62,406 nucleotides of DNA from Nymphaea colorata (Eukaryota; Streptophyta; Magnoliopsida; Nymphaeales; Nymphaeaceae): the NCBI RefSeq assembly GCF_008831285.2, contig NW_022205077.1, positions 1 to 62,406 on the forward strand. The letters are read 5' to 3'. The notes beneath the pieces were generated by a model that worked only from the letters and a program-made list of their open reading frames with translations, searched no databases and was not told where the DNA came from. This document shows positions 37,276 through 49,215 of this stretch, piece after piece. Both the position numbers and the translations under genes were made by a program. Position 1 is the stretch's first letter. Each line of letters opens with the position of its first letter.

Positions 37276-37727
37276 ATGAGCAAGATCTTGAGCGTTCTAA
37301 TCCTCATTCTCACATTCTTCTTCGGCTATTCGGAAGTTATCAACCTTTACCCCAAGGCCCCCGAGTGTTCCGGCTAATAGGACAAATCTTTGAAGACAAA
37401 TTCGAAGCCCCTTTCCAGCAAGTCAGGATCGAATTCCCGCAGAAGCGAAAAAGACAGTAAGAAAGTAAGGCTGAATCGAAAGGTGGCAAATCCGGCAACA
37501 AAAAAAAAGGCTCTGACAATAAAGGCAGAAAATCCGGTCGCTAAGAAGAGAGCTCTTCCACAGATGGAAATTCTCAGCAAACCCAAACTGCCACCACCAC
37601 AGCCGCAGACACCACGGCGGCTATGTCAATGCTCCCAATGAGCGCAGGAGGAGTAAACACGCTTATTATGGCTAAAAAACCCGCGGTCCTTGCCCCCAAG
37701 GCTACAAGCACCACAGGCTCCAATTGA
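37276..37727 (+). CDS. Small secreted Ser/Lys-rich protein
   Basis: The protein begins with a signal peptide, MSKILSVLILILTFFFGYSEV, then NLYPKAPECSGQQ. The rest is low complexity and charged: repeated Lys, Ser and Gly (SKAESKGGKSGNKKKGSDNKG), a Thr/Ala-rich run and a hydrophobic end segment (MSMLPMSAGGVNTLIMAKK) that ends SN and TGA. One added base near 37460 is needed to stay in the longer frame. It may be a secreted or GPI-anchored surface protein, although the last part is not a classic anchor signal. No family is recognised. Confidence 0.55.
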
Positions 37728-37791
37728 TTATCTTAGCCTTTATATTCACTATACAGAGATATTTATAATTTAAACATAATCATAATTCAGT

Positions 37792-39636
37792 ATGAACTAG
37801 AACAAGATAACAATCGCCATCAACCCAAACCAAAACAAGAAGATGCCGCCTCAAGTTGACGGCATGATCGCTCTCAAAAAAATCGAAAATTACTCATATG
37901 CGCTCACTGATGAGATAGGGCTGGGCTTCAGTTCTCGCGTCTACCGCGGAAAGAACGACCTCAACAGTACCATTTTGCTTACCAAGATGAGACAGTCGCG
38001 ATCAAAGTCATCGATCTGCGCAAGGAAGATGAGCTGAGCAAGCAGTTCGTCAATGAGGAAATCAATATACTTTAGACAATTAAGATGAGAAACCCTCAAA
38101 ATTTGCTCAGGTTGTTCGATGTCTTCAAGACAAAAAATAATCTATACATCATCACCTAGTTTTGCGAAGGCAAGGATTGCGCCAAATTGCTCAGAAAAAA
38201 GAAAACTTCAGGTACAAATGCCAACATGTAGTGAAGTGGAAGCCCAGTCTATCCTCAAACAACTTCTCAATGCGTACCGTGAACTCTATGAGCTTGAAAT
38301 AGTGCATAGAGACTTAAAACTGGCAAATGTCTTCATCAAAAAGGGAGTGATAAAACTGGCAGATTTTGGTTTCGCCATAAGGTCCGAACGATGTCAGTAA
38401 AAATTTTAGTATAATGTGGGCTCTCCCTATTACATGCCGCCTGAATCTCTAAGTTCAACCGCTATTCATTCAAGAGTGATGTTTGGAGCTTCGGTGTAAT
38501 TGCATACTAGATGGTATTCGGACACTTGCCATGGAAGGAGAAAATTTAGACCATCCTTTCGAGAAGATCACCAACACTCCAGTTGATGAGTTGTTTGATT
38601 CTGAAATTGAGCTGACTGGCCATTACAAACACTTCATCACCAGCTGCTTGCAAATCGACTACGAAAAAAGAGCTACTCCAGAGTACATCATCAATTACGA
38701 GTGGCCGTTGGCTCAAGATTATGTAGACGGTGTTGAGCCTGAAAATGGAGGATACAAGCCTCTTTCCATGATCAAAATTCCTGTTTCGAATGGCCTCAAG
38801 CGCCACCTAAACCCTTCGGAACTGCAAACACCATTGAGGAAGAGGGAGTTCGAAGAGATGTCTTTAAAGTACATCACCAGATCTCACAGCCCATCTCTCA
38901 CTCAAGAGATAAATCTCCAGCAGCAAACACGAATTCAAGCAGTTTCCTGCCTTCGATGAGCCTCCTAAATACAAGACTGTATTTAGGGATAATCCTGTAC
39001 GGCCGGTAGAACAGATTGTCCCATAGCCGACATTTGCAAACTTTATGCTAAACGCTGAAAACATCCCTGTTCAATAAATTAGAAACATCGCAGAGTTATC
39101 CATCCTGAACCAACTTCACTACTGTCGATTTATGACTCAGTTGTTCGATATCATCGATGAGGGAAATGTCCTTCCCTAGGGATATCTACTCAAGAATTAA
39201 ATCGCCAATAAGATTCTAGGAAAGTATGAGGCACTGATGAAGCTTGTCCAAGGCTAAAATTTATTGATGATTTAGGGCTTCAACGATTTTAAAAATGGAG
39301 AAAGATGGAGAAAACTTCGTTAAGTCATTGAAAAATACGACAAAAGGTACAAGTAGAAGTTCAGCTTGGAGTTCCGGTCTGAGACTAATGAGCAAATCCT
39401 CGTGAACAGCATCAAGTACTTGAGGAACAGCATACCATCTAACTTTTATTTGCTTGAAGAGTTGACCTATTTCTATCAGCTCAAAGACCTAGAGAGAAGA
39501 CTAAACCCCTCTATCTTCGCAATTAATTCCAAGCTGGACGTCCTCTGCAGTAGAAAATTCCCAGCAGATCCGAGCAGCCTTCACCCATAATCTGCGAGAG
39601 ACTTATCCAAAGACTTAACTTATTGGGTTTGGCGTG
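37792..39636 (+). CDS. ULK/ATG1-like protein kinase
   Basis: Kinase motifs are GLGFSSRVYRG, VAIKVIDLRKED, HRDLKLANVFIKKG, DFGFAIRSE and GSPYYMPPESL. The MPPE form in place of APE and the LKLANV loop fit the ULK/ATG1 group as found in ciliates, where this group is expanded. Introns of 20 nt lie at 37967-37986 and 38212-38231. After the domain comes a 350-residue helical C-terminus (QLHYCRFMTQLFDIIDEGN, NEQILVNSIKYLRNSIP). Frame steps occur at 38211 beside an intron, 38451, 38545, 38930 and near the end. The one at 38930 goes in the opposite direction to the rest, so the exact stop is uncertain. A role in autophagy is family inference only. Confidence 0.75.
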
Positions 39637-39747
39637 AGCATCATCGGTATGATTAAATGAATATTATATAAAATATTAAATAATGTTTGTTGATATTGAT
39701 GTATGGCGGATCTTTAATCTATTTATATCATAATCTGAAAGTAATCC

Positions 39748-42700
39748 ATGGCTACCTAAGACTGGAAGTCAGCTATTATTACTCTCGTTATATCAGCCGT
39801 CGTTCTCAACTACTTTATTGCCCTGCCCAAGGACAACCGGGTTTTTTAAATTAGCAAAAATCATTTAAAATACCACGCTAACTGGACACGAACGGTAAAG
39901 GATTTATAGAATGTCAACCAATTGCAAAAAGCATACGAACTTGAAGGAATCCAAACTATCGATATCTCCTTTGCAATGTCCTCTCTCACTTTCGAATCTT
40001 TGCGCCAAGTCTTTCCCGTTCAGTTCCAACAATATCGCTCAATCAAAATAAATCTCGCCAACAACCCTATTGGCACTGAGGGAGCAGACCATGTCCTATC
40101 ACTGATCCCCAATCATGTTGAAGAACTCGAAGTCGCCTTCGATTCTATTGATGCTGATCTTGAGCTTGGGTCAGTGATTGCGAAGCGCCTTAACAACCTC
40201 AACTCTCTCAAAGACTGAAACTATCCTTGATAATGGCAGCAAAGAATGGCTCAGTTGTGGACGACTATCTCAGGTTTGGCAGTTAGGCCATAAGCTTGAA
40301 AGTTATTCTCTTGTCTTGATCGGAAACAGCCTCAGTGCAAAGGCTTTAGGATATCTTGAGACCCATCTCTCCAGAGCAAACCTTAAGAAGCTTGAATTGA
40401 ACTTGTATGCCAACAAGATCGAAGCTGAAGGTGCAGAACTAGTCGCTAAGGCTCTCAAGACCCAAAAAGGATTAGACAGTCTTTCCTTAGACCTCTACTT
40501 CAACAATATCACTGAGACAGGAACAGAATCTATTTGCCAGAGCATTGACTAGATAAAACAGCAAATCTAAGATAACTTAGCCTCAACCTTGACTTCAATT
40601 ACATCAAGAATGAAGGTGCGAAAGCTGTTGGCAGTCTATTAAGTAGGCTCCAAACTCTAGATACGCTTCACTTGGGTGTTGCATCAAAAAATTTCGGATA
40701 TCTAGGCTTTAAGTATATTGTCAATGGACTAGCACATTTGGAACAGCTAAAGGAACTCAATTTTAGATGTGGAGTTAACCGTGTTGGAGTTAATGGCGCA
40801 TAAATTACTCGTGATCTCCTTTACAAGCTTAAGAATTTGGTCACATTGAACATAAACTTCTATGAAAACTATATTGGAGATGAGGGAGTGGTTGAATTAA
40901 CGAAAGGTGTGGCCAGCTTGGAGAATTTGGAGTATCTAACTCTCAACTATGGATTCAACGATGCAAAAGGATACGGTTTGATTAGATCTCTTGAAAGCAT
41001 AGTCAAAAAGACTTACAAGGAGCTTTCTATAAGCTTCTCAAGTAACGAATTTCAAGATACTGAAGTTAACCTCGTTATTGATTAGCTTCACAAGATCATT
41101 CAAAAGACTAACAAGTTCGACTTTTAATTTATGTAAACAGCCATTTCCAAATCATATGCAAATAAGTTAGAAACGTTATTCCGAACTGCGTCTAGATATA
41201 CAAAAAATAAGGCCAAATTGCATGTGAATTCAGTTATTACAGAAGAACAGGAAAATAAATATAAACAATAAGCAAAAGATAGATAAGAAAAACTAAAAAA
41301 GATTGATCAACAATAAAAATAAAAAGAAAGCAAAAATAGTAACAAGTAGACAAATATGGAGGAGAAATAAAAAAAAATAGAAACAAAAAATGAACCGTAA
41401 ATAGAAATTAAACAAAATGAAATGAATAAAGAAGAAAAAAAGAGAAGTAAGATAATGGTGAAGAAAGGAAATCAGTAGAAGAGGAAGTGATATAAACAAA
41501 GAAAAAAACAGTTAATTAATAAACTACAAAAACAATCAAAACAGTCGAGAGAGAAGCTGAAGTGGAGGAGACTCCTGAAGCCGCTGAGGAAACCGCTGAG
41601 GAAACCGCTGAGGAAACCGTTGAGGAAACTGCTGAAGAGACTCCTGAAACCGCTGAGGAAACCGCTGAGGAAGCCGTTGAGGAAACCGCTGAGGAAGCCG
41701 TTGAGGAAACCGCTGAGGAAACCGCAGAAGAGACTCCTGAAGCCGTTGAGGAAACCGCTGAGGAAACCGATGAGGAAACCGCTGAGGAAACCGTTGAGGA
41801 AGCCGTTGAGGAAACCGCTGAGGAAACCGCAGAAGAGACTCCTGAAGCCGTTGAGGAAACCGCAGAAGAGACTCCTGAAGCCGTTGAGGAAACCGCTGAG
41901 GAAACCGCTGAGGAAACCGTTGAGGAAACCGCTGAGGAAACCGCTGAGGAAACCGTTGAGGAAACCGCTGAGGAAACCGCTGAGGAAACCGCAGAAGAGA
42001 CTCCTGAAGCCACTGAGGAAACCGCTGAGGAAGCCGTTGAGGAAACTGCTGAAGAGACTCCTGAAGCCACTGAGGAAACCGCTGAGGAAGCCGTTGAGGA
42101 AGCCGTTGAGGAAACCGCTGAGGAAACCGCTGAGGAAACCGTTGAGCAAACTGCTGAAGAGTCTCCTGAAGCCGTTGAGGAAACCGCTGAGGAAACCGCT
42201 GAGGAAACCGTTGAGGAAACCGCTGAGGAAACCGCTGAGGAAACCGCAGAAGAGACTCCTGAAGCCACTGAGGAAACCGCTGAGGAAACCGCTGAGGAAA
42301 CCGCTGAGGAAGCCGTTGAGGAAACCGCAGAAGAGACTCCTGAAGCCACTGAGGAAACCGCTGAGGAAGCCGTTGAGGAAACTGCTGAAGAGACTCCTGA
42401 AGCCACTGAGGAAACCGCTGAGGAAACCGCTGAGGAAACCGCTGAGGAAACCGCTGAGGAAGCCGTTGAGGAAACCGCAGAAGAGACTCCTGAAGCCGCT
42501 GAGGAAACCGCTTAGGAAGCCGTCGAGGAAACCGCAGAAGAGACTCCTGAAGCCACTGAGGAAACCGCTGAGGAAGCCGTTGAGGAAACCGCTGAGGAAA
42601 CCGCTGAGGAAACCGCTGAGGAAACCGTTGAGGAAACTGCTGAAGAGACTCCTGAAGCCACTGAGGAAACCGCTGAGGAAGCCGTTGAGGAAGCCGTTGA

Positions 42701-43484
42701 GGAAACCGCTGAGGAAACCGCTGAGGAAACCGTTGAGCAAACTGCTGAAGAGACTCCTGAAGCCACTGAGGAAACCGCTGAGGAAACCGCTGAGGAAACC
42801 GTTGAGGAAACTGCTGAAGAGACTCCTGAAGCCACTGAGGAAACCGCTGAGGAAGCCGTTGAGGAAACCGCAGAAGAGACTCCTGAAGCCACTGAGGAAA
42901 CCGCTGAGGAAACCGCTGAGGAAGCCGCTTAGGAAACCGCAGAAGAGACTCCTGAAGCCACTGAGGAAACCGCTGAGGAAACCGCTGAGGAAGCCGTTGA
43001 GGAAACCGCTGAGGAAACCGCTGAGGAAACCGCTGAGGAAGCCGTTGAGGAAACCGCTGAGGAAACCGCTTAGGAAACCGCAGAAGAGACTCCTGAAGCC
43101 ACTGAGGAAACCGCTGAGGAAACCGCTGAGGAAGCCGTTGAGGGAACCGCTGAGGAAACCGCAGAAGAGACTCCTGAAGCCGCTGAGGAAACCGCTGATG
43201 AAACCGCTGAAAAGACTACTTTGGAAACCTCTTAGGAAGCCGCAGAAGAAATTCCTGATGCCGTTATTGAAACGACAGAAGAGACTGCTTTGGAAACTGC
43301 CTAAGCCGTCGAGTAAAACCTATAAGAAACTGCTAAGGAAATCGTCTCTTTAGACACTGCTTAATCTATCAATCAAAAAATAATCTAGCCAGCCGCAAAA
43401 CTCAATCCTTAATAAACATCGTCTCCTAATTCTCATAGCCCTTCTTCGCCTATTCAAGGCTAGCCTCTTAAATCATAACTCTGA
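39748..43484 (+). CDS. LRR protein with giant Glu/Thr/Ala repeat tail
   Basis: The gene has four parts. A single N-terminal membrane anchor (SAIITLVISAVVLNYFIAL) is followed by about 400 residues of ribonuclease-inhibitor-type leucine-rich repeats, such as LKKLELNLYANKIEAEGAEL and LVTLNINFYENYIGDEGVVEL. A Lys/Gln-rich linker comes next, then about 570 residues built from EETAEETAEEAVEETPEA-like units. The protein ends with a Ser/Pro-rich tail, PSSPIQGQPLKSQL, and TGA. Four single-base steps, at about 40215, 40315, 40565 and 41450, each need one added base and give exactly 1,247 codons, which supports the LRR part and the acidic repeat being one gene. The repeat would be hugely acidic. Function is unknown. 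Confidence 0.7.
41562..43250. repeat. Tandem repeat encoding E-E-T-A units
   Basis: About 1.7 kb is composed of the 12-bp unit GAGGAAACCGCT and close variants (GAGGAAGCCGTT, GAGGAAACCGTT), arranged in longer blocks that usually end in GAAGAGACTCCTGAAGCC. The blocks vary in unit number, as expected from unequal exchange. Because the unit length is a multiple of three and lacks TGA, long frames are open on both strands. Only the acidic + strand frame connects to a gene at both ends. Confidence 0.95.
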
Positions 43485-43666
43485 TTATATCCCTTTAAAG
43501 TTTTATATTTTCATCTTCCAAAAGTTCAAGTATTTATATCATATAACTTCGCTATTAATTCTCGGCCCTTGCAGTCTATTCATCCAGTTTAATGGGACTA
43601 TTTGTATCTTTTGGTATTAATTTAACAGGTTCATTAATTTTAACAGCTACACATTTGACAAGTCAC

Positions 43667-44172
43667 TCAGTGCCACTTTTATGGTTCAGTCTGAACCTCT
43701 TCATCGATCGACTTAACCAGTTTTGGTGGCTCTGGCTACTCCATCTTAATATTCGCCTTTTTTAGCTCTGCAGCTACTACCTAAAACTCAGCTTAATATC
43801 TTTCATAACCCAGCTCCTCCTGATAATATTGTATCACTTTTTTGACTTTTTTGAACTTATTCATAATTTTCTGGAAGTGGCTTCGACATTGTCTTGGGGT
43901 GCGGGTCGCTATGTATTCAGATAACGTTTTAAATATTCTTTATGACCTTAATTATATTGAATATACTTTCTTTTCTACTTCGAAGCAAAGATTTTGAAGT
44001 GATAATCCATGAATAAGATGTACTTCAGATTTTCAGCCTCTGTCCATTTGCCTTCTACAGAGTTTTTATTAAATTTCTCCACTCTTCGCTTGTAGGCCAG
44101 CTCTACCTACCCCTCTTCCAAAGAACGGTCGACCGCCGGGCTGTAGCACTCCGATTATTCATTTTAGCTCAT
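43667..44172 (-). CDS. Single SANT/Myb-like domain protein
   Basis: This small protein of about 160 residues has one SANT/Myb unit. The first helix region is EGKWTEAENLKYILFMDYH and the recognition region is IATRTPRQCRSHFQKIMNK, matching the usual W-x(n)-RTPxQCrSHfQK layout. A 20-nt intron at 43947-43966 falls in the middle of the domain and its removal keeps the frame. The tail is Glu/Pro-rich (QPEPPKLVKSIDEE) and ends QTEPQKWH and TGA. The SHFQK form with Arg-Thr-Pro is typical of one-repeat Myb proteins. DNA or chromatin binding is inferred. Confidence 0.75.
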
Positions 44173-45243
44173 CTTCAGTGTTTAGTCTTTTCTAATAAAT
44201 TAAATTATAATGCAATTATTTCATTAGGCCTCATAAATTTGTAAGAAGATGGCGGATTTTTCTATTGGGAATGCTAAATTAAGGAAAATTATTCATATGG
44301 CTGCTATAATGAAGCATAAAAAATTGCCTTAAAGCGCAAACCATTAACTTCTTGATCTACAAACCCTACTTGTTATTTATATTTTTGTAAGCTATTTTAT
44401 CGAAAAAATGACAATACTGCAAATTATTTTATCTGCTGAGCCGATATAGTTCTAGCCAATAATGCATCCTAACTTTACAAGGTTATTAATATATTGTTTT
44501 TCCATCCTTTTGCTTACCGCTTTTTTGAAATCTTTTGCATTAAATTATCAAACCCTTCACATGCCAAATAAGCAGATTTACAACATATATTTTACTTATT
44601 CCATTATGAGGCTACCCTGACTCTTTTTTTCCCCGAAACCACCAATATTTTATTCCTTTTAGTATTGCCAACCTTAAAAATGTTGCTGCTAATGTAAAAA
44701 AGAGGAACATTATCATAGTAGGGTTAAATAGGATTTAAATAGATTTGTGTGTGAGCAATTTGATCAAAGATTTCTCTCAGAGAGTTAGTAATGATACAGT
44801 TTTATTTTGGTAAAATTTCAGAGATTAAAAAAAAATAAAAAATAAGTTAAATGATAGGTTTTGCAATCATAATCACAGCAGATATACAAGATATGAGATA
44901 AATTTACCCTGGGTTTGTCTAGATTAAACATTTATGCTTTGCTTCTTGGTGGATATCTTCCAAGTTTACTTCCAGATTTTTCATATTTTCAGATAAACAT
45001 TAATGATAGTTAATAATACGGCATAGGATGAATCATAAATGGCCGATGATAAGTGCAATTGAATGAATGAAGCTTAGTTGGTAAGTTGCATTAAATCTCA
45101 AGATCTTCCCAACAACTTATGAAAAAAATATAGCACTTTGTAGTTAAACTCACCGAATTTCCTTTTATTTCATGAAGATGGTTATACTTGTCTATGGTTG
45201 TAGATGTTTTAGAAATTGATTTTATTGATAAATTAAAGGTGCA
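44173..45243. other. Longest spacer, AT-rich
   Basis: About 1.07 kb, markedly AT-rich, between divergent genes. It holds one weak open frame, listed separately, and several homopolymer and TTAAAT-like stretches. I see no tRNA, snRNA or repeat array. It is the largest gap in an otherwise gene-dense chromosome and would be a place to look for a promoter pair, a non-coding RNA or a replication start. Confidence 0.5.
44249..44620 (+). CDS. Possible small membrane protein, 123 aa
   Basis: In the ciliate code an ATG at 44249 opens 123 codons to a TGA, beginning MADFSIGNAKLRKIIHMAA. It would have two hydrophobic segments, TLLVIYIFVSYFIEKMTILQ and RLLIYCFSILLLTAFLKSFA. In AT-rich DNA with only one stop codon such a length can arise by chance, and the codon use is unlike that of the surrounding genes, with many ATA and TTA codons. 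There is no recognisable family. It is a candidate only. Confidence 0.25.
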
Positions 45244-46912
45244 ATGTAAAAATATAAGACGATAAAGACCTGGGAGACGGTGCATTCGGTACCGTCTACA
45301 AGGCAACCAACACCAAGACGGGCGAAATAGTCGCCATCAAAAAAATGAAGCAAAAATACACCAATTGGAACGAGTGCATCGAGCTAAGAGAGATCAAATC
45401 TCTACGGAAACTCAACCACACCAACATCATCAAACTTAAAGAGGTCCTCCTCGTCTCGGATGAACTCTACATGGTCTTTTAGTACCTCGACTACAACCTG
45501 TACGAAGTCTACTCCAAAATGAAGGAGGAGGGAAAGAAGTTTACCTAAAAAGAAATCAAGTAAAAAAATATCTATCCAGGAACATCATCTACCAAATCGC
45601 CAGTGGCTTAGCCAGCATGCATAAAAATGGCTTCTTCCATCGCGACATGAAGCCCGAAAACCTCCTAATTTACAACAATATAGTCAAGCTATGCGATCTC
45701 GGACTGGCACGCGAGATACGCTCTCGTCCTCCCTTCACGGATTACGTCTCCACACGCTGGTATGTTTATTCCTAGCAAGGTACAGAGCCCCGGAATTACT
45801 ACTCCGCTCCACGAATTACAACTCACCAGTCGATATATTCGCACTCGGCTGCATCATGGCCGAACTATACACCTTCTGTCCGCTTTTTCCTGGCACGAAT
45901 GAGGTCGATCAACTTAACAAAATCGTTAAAATCCTTGGAACGCCTGATAAAGCTGATTGGCCTGAGGGGTACAAGCTCGCACAGTCTAGGAGTACTAGTT
46001 TCAATAATTTAGACTACTATTTTGCAGATGAGAAGGGAGTGAACCTTGGCGAGCTGATCCCTGATGCCTCCATGGAAGCTATCGACCTTATTGAATCCAT
46101 GCTTCACTACTCATCTCGAAAGAGACCCACCGCTGCCGAGTATTATCTTCGTTTATGCAGAATCCTCAAGCACGACTTTTTCAAGGGAGTCAACGTCATC
46201 GTTTCCGAAGGTGTTAATAAAGATCTTATTTTTGAAGAAAAGCCAGCTGGCGCCAAATTGGACACCCAAAAGGAGGATAAGAAAATTGACGTGTTTAGAG
46301 CTACCAAGGAGAAGTTCAAACAGACCAGAAAGCATGATGCCATGTAGTCCAATCTTTTCAAGCAAATAGATGTCGTGGAGCAGAACAAATCTGCAGTAGG
46401 AGACGGAGGTGACGATATTGACTCGATCTTAAAGTATCTGGAAGATAAAAACAAGAAAAAGGACCCAAAATTGCCTCTGATTAGCACAAAAGAGAAATTC
46501 TATAAGCCTCCTGAGAAGAAGGACTTAGAGAGTCAAAGACGTAGCTAAAACACGGAGAATTTAAGTATTATGACAAGGACGAGTGGAGGAACATAAAGCA
46601 AAACCCTCAGCTCTACGAATAGAAATAGAAGAATTATTATAGAAACGAGGATAGTTCCTATAAGAAATATCTCTCAAACCCACTCAATCCGATCGGATCC
46701 CTCAACTCGATCATTCCAGCCAGCAAAAAGTAAAGCGTACCACAGAACAAATTTTCTTATAGTTTCCAGCCAGCTGCTATCCGCAGTTCATTCCCTCAAG
46801 CAAGACCGGCAAGACGGCTAATCTGGGATTGGGTCTAGCATACTTGCCGCTTCCCAAGCCAAACACTCTCCTCCGACAACCATTAGCCTCCTTAGAGAAG
46901 CTGAAACAATGA
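45244..46912 (+). CDS. MAK/ICK-type (RCK) ciliary protein kinase
   Basis: Kinases of the RCK group (MAK, ICK, MOK) control cilium length and transport. The motifs are [49 protein letters not shown], and the group hallmark [17 protein letters not shown], with the TDY dual-phosphorylation site of MAK/ICK. Introns lie at 45561-45580 and 45760-45779 (20 nt) and 46140-46160 (21 nt); removal of the last gives TAAEILKHDFF, as expected. One base is missing just before LGDGAFG, near 45272. The C-terminal tail of about 220 residues is Lys, Glu and Pro-rich, with a step near 46540. The role in cilia is inferred from the family. Confidence 0.88.
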
Positions 46913-47147
46913 TTATTCAGATTTTTAGTCCTTCACATTTGCATATTCACAAGCATAACATCAATTAACAGATGATCGAATCATATATGGCTGGACAACT
47001 AAATTTAAATCTCCTGCAATCAATTGCTATCCAAGAGCTCAAGCATTCTTTTTTTGAAAGGGGCACGCTTTATTATTTCGAGACTCCAGTTCTATTAATC
47101 CTTATGATGTTCTGTTTGTTGACTGATTTGTATAAAAGATGCATATA

Positions 47148-47441
47148 TCACTCTGCCTCCTTTTTATCGGCAACACCCAGGACTGTTTTGTACTCCTTGA
47201 TGAGGAAGCGGATCATTTTATTGAACTTGCGCTTCTCCTCGTCCTCGCCTGCCTCCTTGGTCCGTGCAGACACCCATACCAATGTGCGCGTGATCTATGT
47301 GGCGATGAGCATCTTCTTGTCGAGGCCGAGCGATCGCAGTTTGGAAAGGTTCTTCATGCCCTCGCTGAAGCCGGACTTCTCGTACTTCTTGATCTTCCTG
47401 CGCAGAACCATCACTTCCCACGGGTTCGCTTGACAGCTCAT
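47148..47441 (-). CDS. Small basic protein, 97 aa
   Basis: One intact minus-strand frame encodes MSCQANPWEVMVLRRKIKKY, then SGFSEGMKNLSKLRSLGLDKK, and ends VLGVADKKEAE and TGA. It is helical and strongly basic. I do not recognise it. A decayed partial copy of it stands at about 49015-49115, between the two tandem kinase genes, which shows that the gene was part of the duplicated segment. It is divergent from the pseudokinase gene, 135 bp away. Confidence 0.6.
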
Positions 47442-47575
47442 CAATTATTATTATTATCAAATCCGCCAAAAGCATTAATCCATTTCTAAAGGCAGAAACA
47501 AAACAGCTATCGTGATGGAACTTTGAAAAGAATTTCGATGATAATCGATTATTTAAAATAAGCAAGAAATCGAAC

Positions 47576-48987
47576 ATGATAGGAATCAAACTCATACCAA
47601 GTAGGCCCGAAGCTCGCTCAAAAAAAAAGGAGTTCATCGCGCGAGAAAAGCTCAACGTTAGCAGTTTCGTAGAAGTTTAGATGTGCGAGAGTGTCAAGAA
47701 CGGAAAGATATATGTGATAAAGACAATCGTGGTCAACCGCCTTTACCTGGGCAGCATGGAGGAAGAGGTCAATAAAATACGACAACTCCACAGTGAGCAC
47801 GTCGTGGATATTATTGATGGCTTTTTCGACGAAGGAATATCTTGTTACGTGCTGGTCACCCCTTACTACAAACTGGGAAGCTTCGAACAAATGATGGACC
47901 GTGAATGGGAACTCGACGAGCTGCTTCTCTTCTTCTATCAAATGGCTAAGGTGTACTCGGAACTCTCGAAGAACGAAATCTATCACCCTAACGTTTAGCC
48001 AGGACATATCCTACTTTAGTCTCCAACACAATACATCCTCTACGGCTTAGGATATCCACCTCAAATCAAATAAGTAACCATAAATTTATTAAAGAGGTCT
48101 GGCCATGGTATTAATGAGTATCTGTCTCCTGACTAGATGATAAATGGAGAAATATCCGATTTTTCCGACATTTGGTCGTTGGGGATAATCCTGTACAAGA
48201 TCATCTTCAAGAAGCATCCGCTGATGGGTATTACGAGTAACTACCCGCAGCGAATGCTCAGTTTTCTGTAGGGGAGGATTCAGATCGAATACCCTCAAAA
48301 CGAACGCTCGACCAAGTTTGACCGATCGTGGAGCTGCTTAAGCGCATGCTGGTGTGCGGTCGTAACAAGCAGATGAGAATCAAATGGGATTAAATCCTTG
48401 AAAAGATTTATAAGACCGTGGAGTGCCTTCGGCCCAGAGCCTTACGTTATTACCAATTTCGACTGCTGCTGCACTTCGCTGACCAAGTGATGGTGCTCCT
48501 GTCCGCCCTCTTGCACTATGTCGACCAGTTCAAAGGAACATTCGCTCTGGCAGGCCTGGAGACCAAGAACCTCAGCCGCTAAATTTGCATATACCTGCTG
48601 ACGGTCACGAAATAGCTTGTGACTCACACAGGCAACATTCACTAAAACTTTTGGATGTTTTACCTATTCGAAGTGACGCGCCGCAATCTCACCAAAAAGC
48701 AAAAATCCTATGTTTAGTACCTGATGAAGGAAACTTCGAAACTGGCTTCTGACTGGAGAGTCCATGACTAATACGAAAACTTACTTATCTGCTCGGAAAG
48801 AGTAATCGGATAGTGTGTAAAACTCCATAAGACTGCTAGCGCGTTAACACCATCCAAAAACGCACGAAAAAAAAACAATCTTAAAAAGGTAATCTAAATT
48901 TCTAATTTCATTGCCTTTGAAAATAAATTGTAATACAATGACAAGCGCAGACTGCATTAGTTCGTTTTAAAGCTTATCGAGAGCTGA
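47576..48987 (+). CDS. Pseudokinase, tandem copy 1
   Basis: This is the upstream member of a tandem pair. It aligns along its full length with the gene at 49216, but the catalytic positions are altered. The glycine loop reads REKLNVSSFVEVQ where copy 2 has IGKGSFGEVEK (after one added base), HLDLKPQN has become HPNVQPGH, and CDLG has become YGLG. The VAIK-like lysine (YVIKTIVV) is kept. The first 250 codons are open despite these changes. A step near 48320 then leads into the shared C-terminal region LLHFADQVMVLLSALLHYVD and the end RLHQFVLKLIES. An inactive scaffold-like kinase and an early pseudogene are both possible. Confidence 0.75.
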
Positions 48988-48989
48988 TT

Positions 48990-49115
48990 TTGTATAACTT
49001 AATATTTATTCGACTCTTTGATGAGAAAGCTTATCATTTTATTGACTTAGCATTCCTTGTCCTCGCTGCTTTCTATCCACAACTCATCACTTATTATGAT
49101 CATTATCCAACAATC
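48990..49115. pseudogene. Decayed remnant of the small basic gene
   Basis: The segment around 49015-49075 matches the C-terminal coding part of the small minus-strand gene (47148-47441): both read TTGATGAG(A/G)AAGC..ATCATTTTATTGA, followed by GTCCTCGC. At 49080-49105 the match resumes with sequence around that gene's start codon (CTCATCA.TTATTAT), so about 180 bp between has been lost. No open frame remains. It marks the left edge of the second duplicated unit. Confidence 0.65.
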
Positions 49116-49215
49116 CACAACTCTATAGCGACTAATCCATTTAATAAGGTACAAGCAAAAGAGGAGTAGTGATGATTAGTATAGATAAATTTAATAAGGT
49201 AATTGATTATTTAAA

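Noticed and set aside
41562-43250. CRISPR-like array
   Set aside because: The units are contiguous, coding and without unique spacers; the DNA is a eukaryotic nuclear chromosome.
41472-43353. Very long open frames with Gly/Phe/Leu/Ser, Ser/Ala/Val and Arg/Lys/Pro/Leu repeats in the repeat region
   Set aside because: They are by-products of a repeat whose unit is a multiple of three and lacks stops. Only the acidic + strand frame joins coding sequence on both sides.
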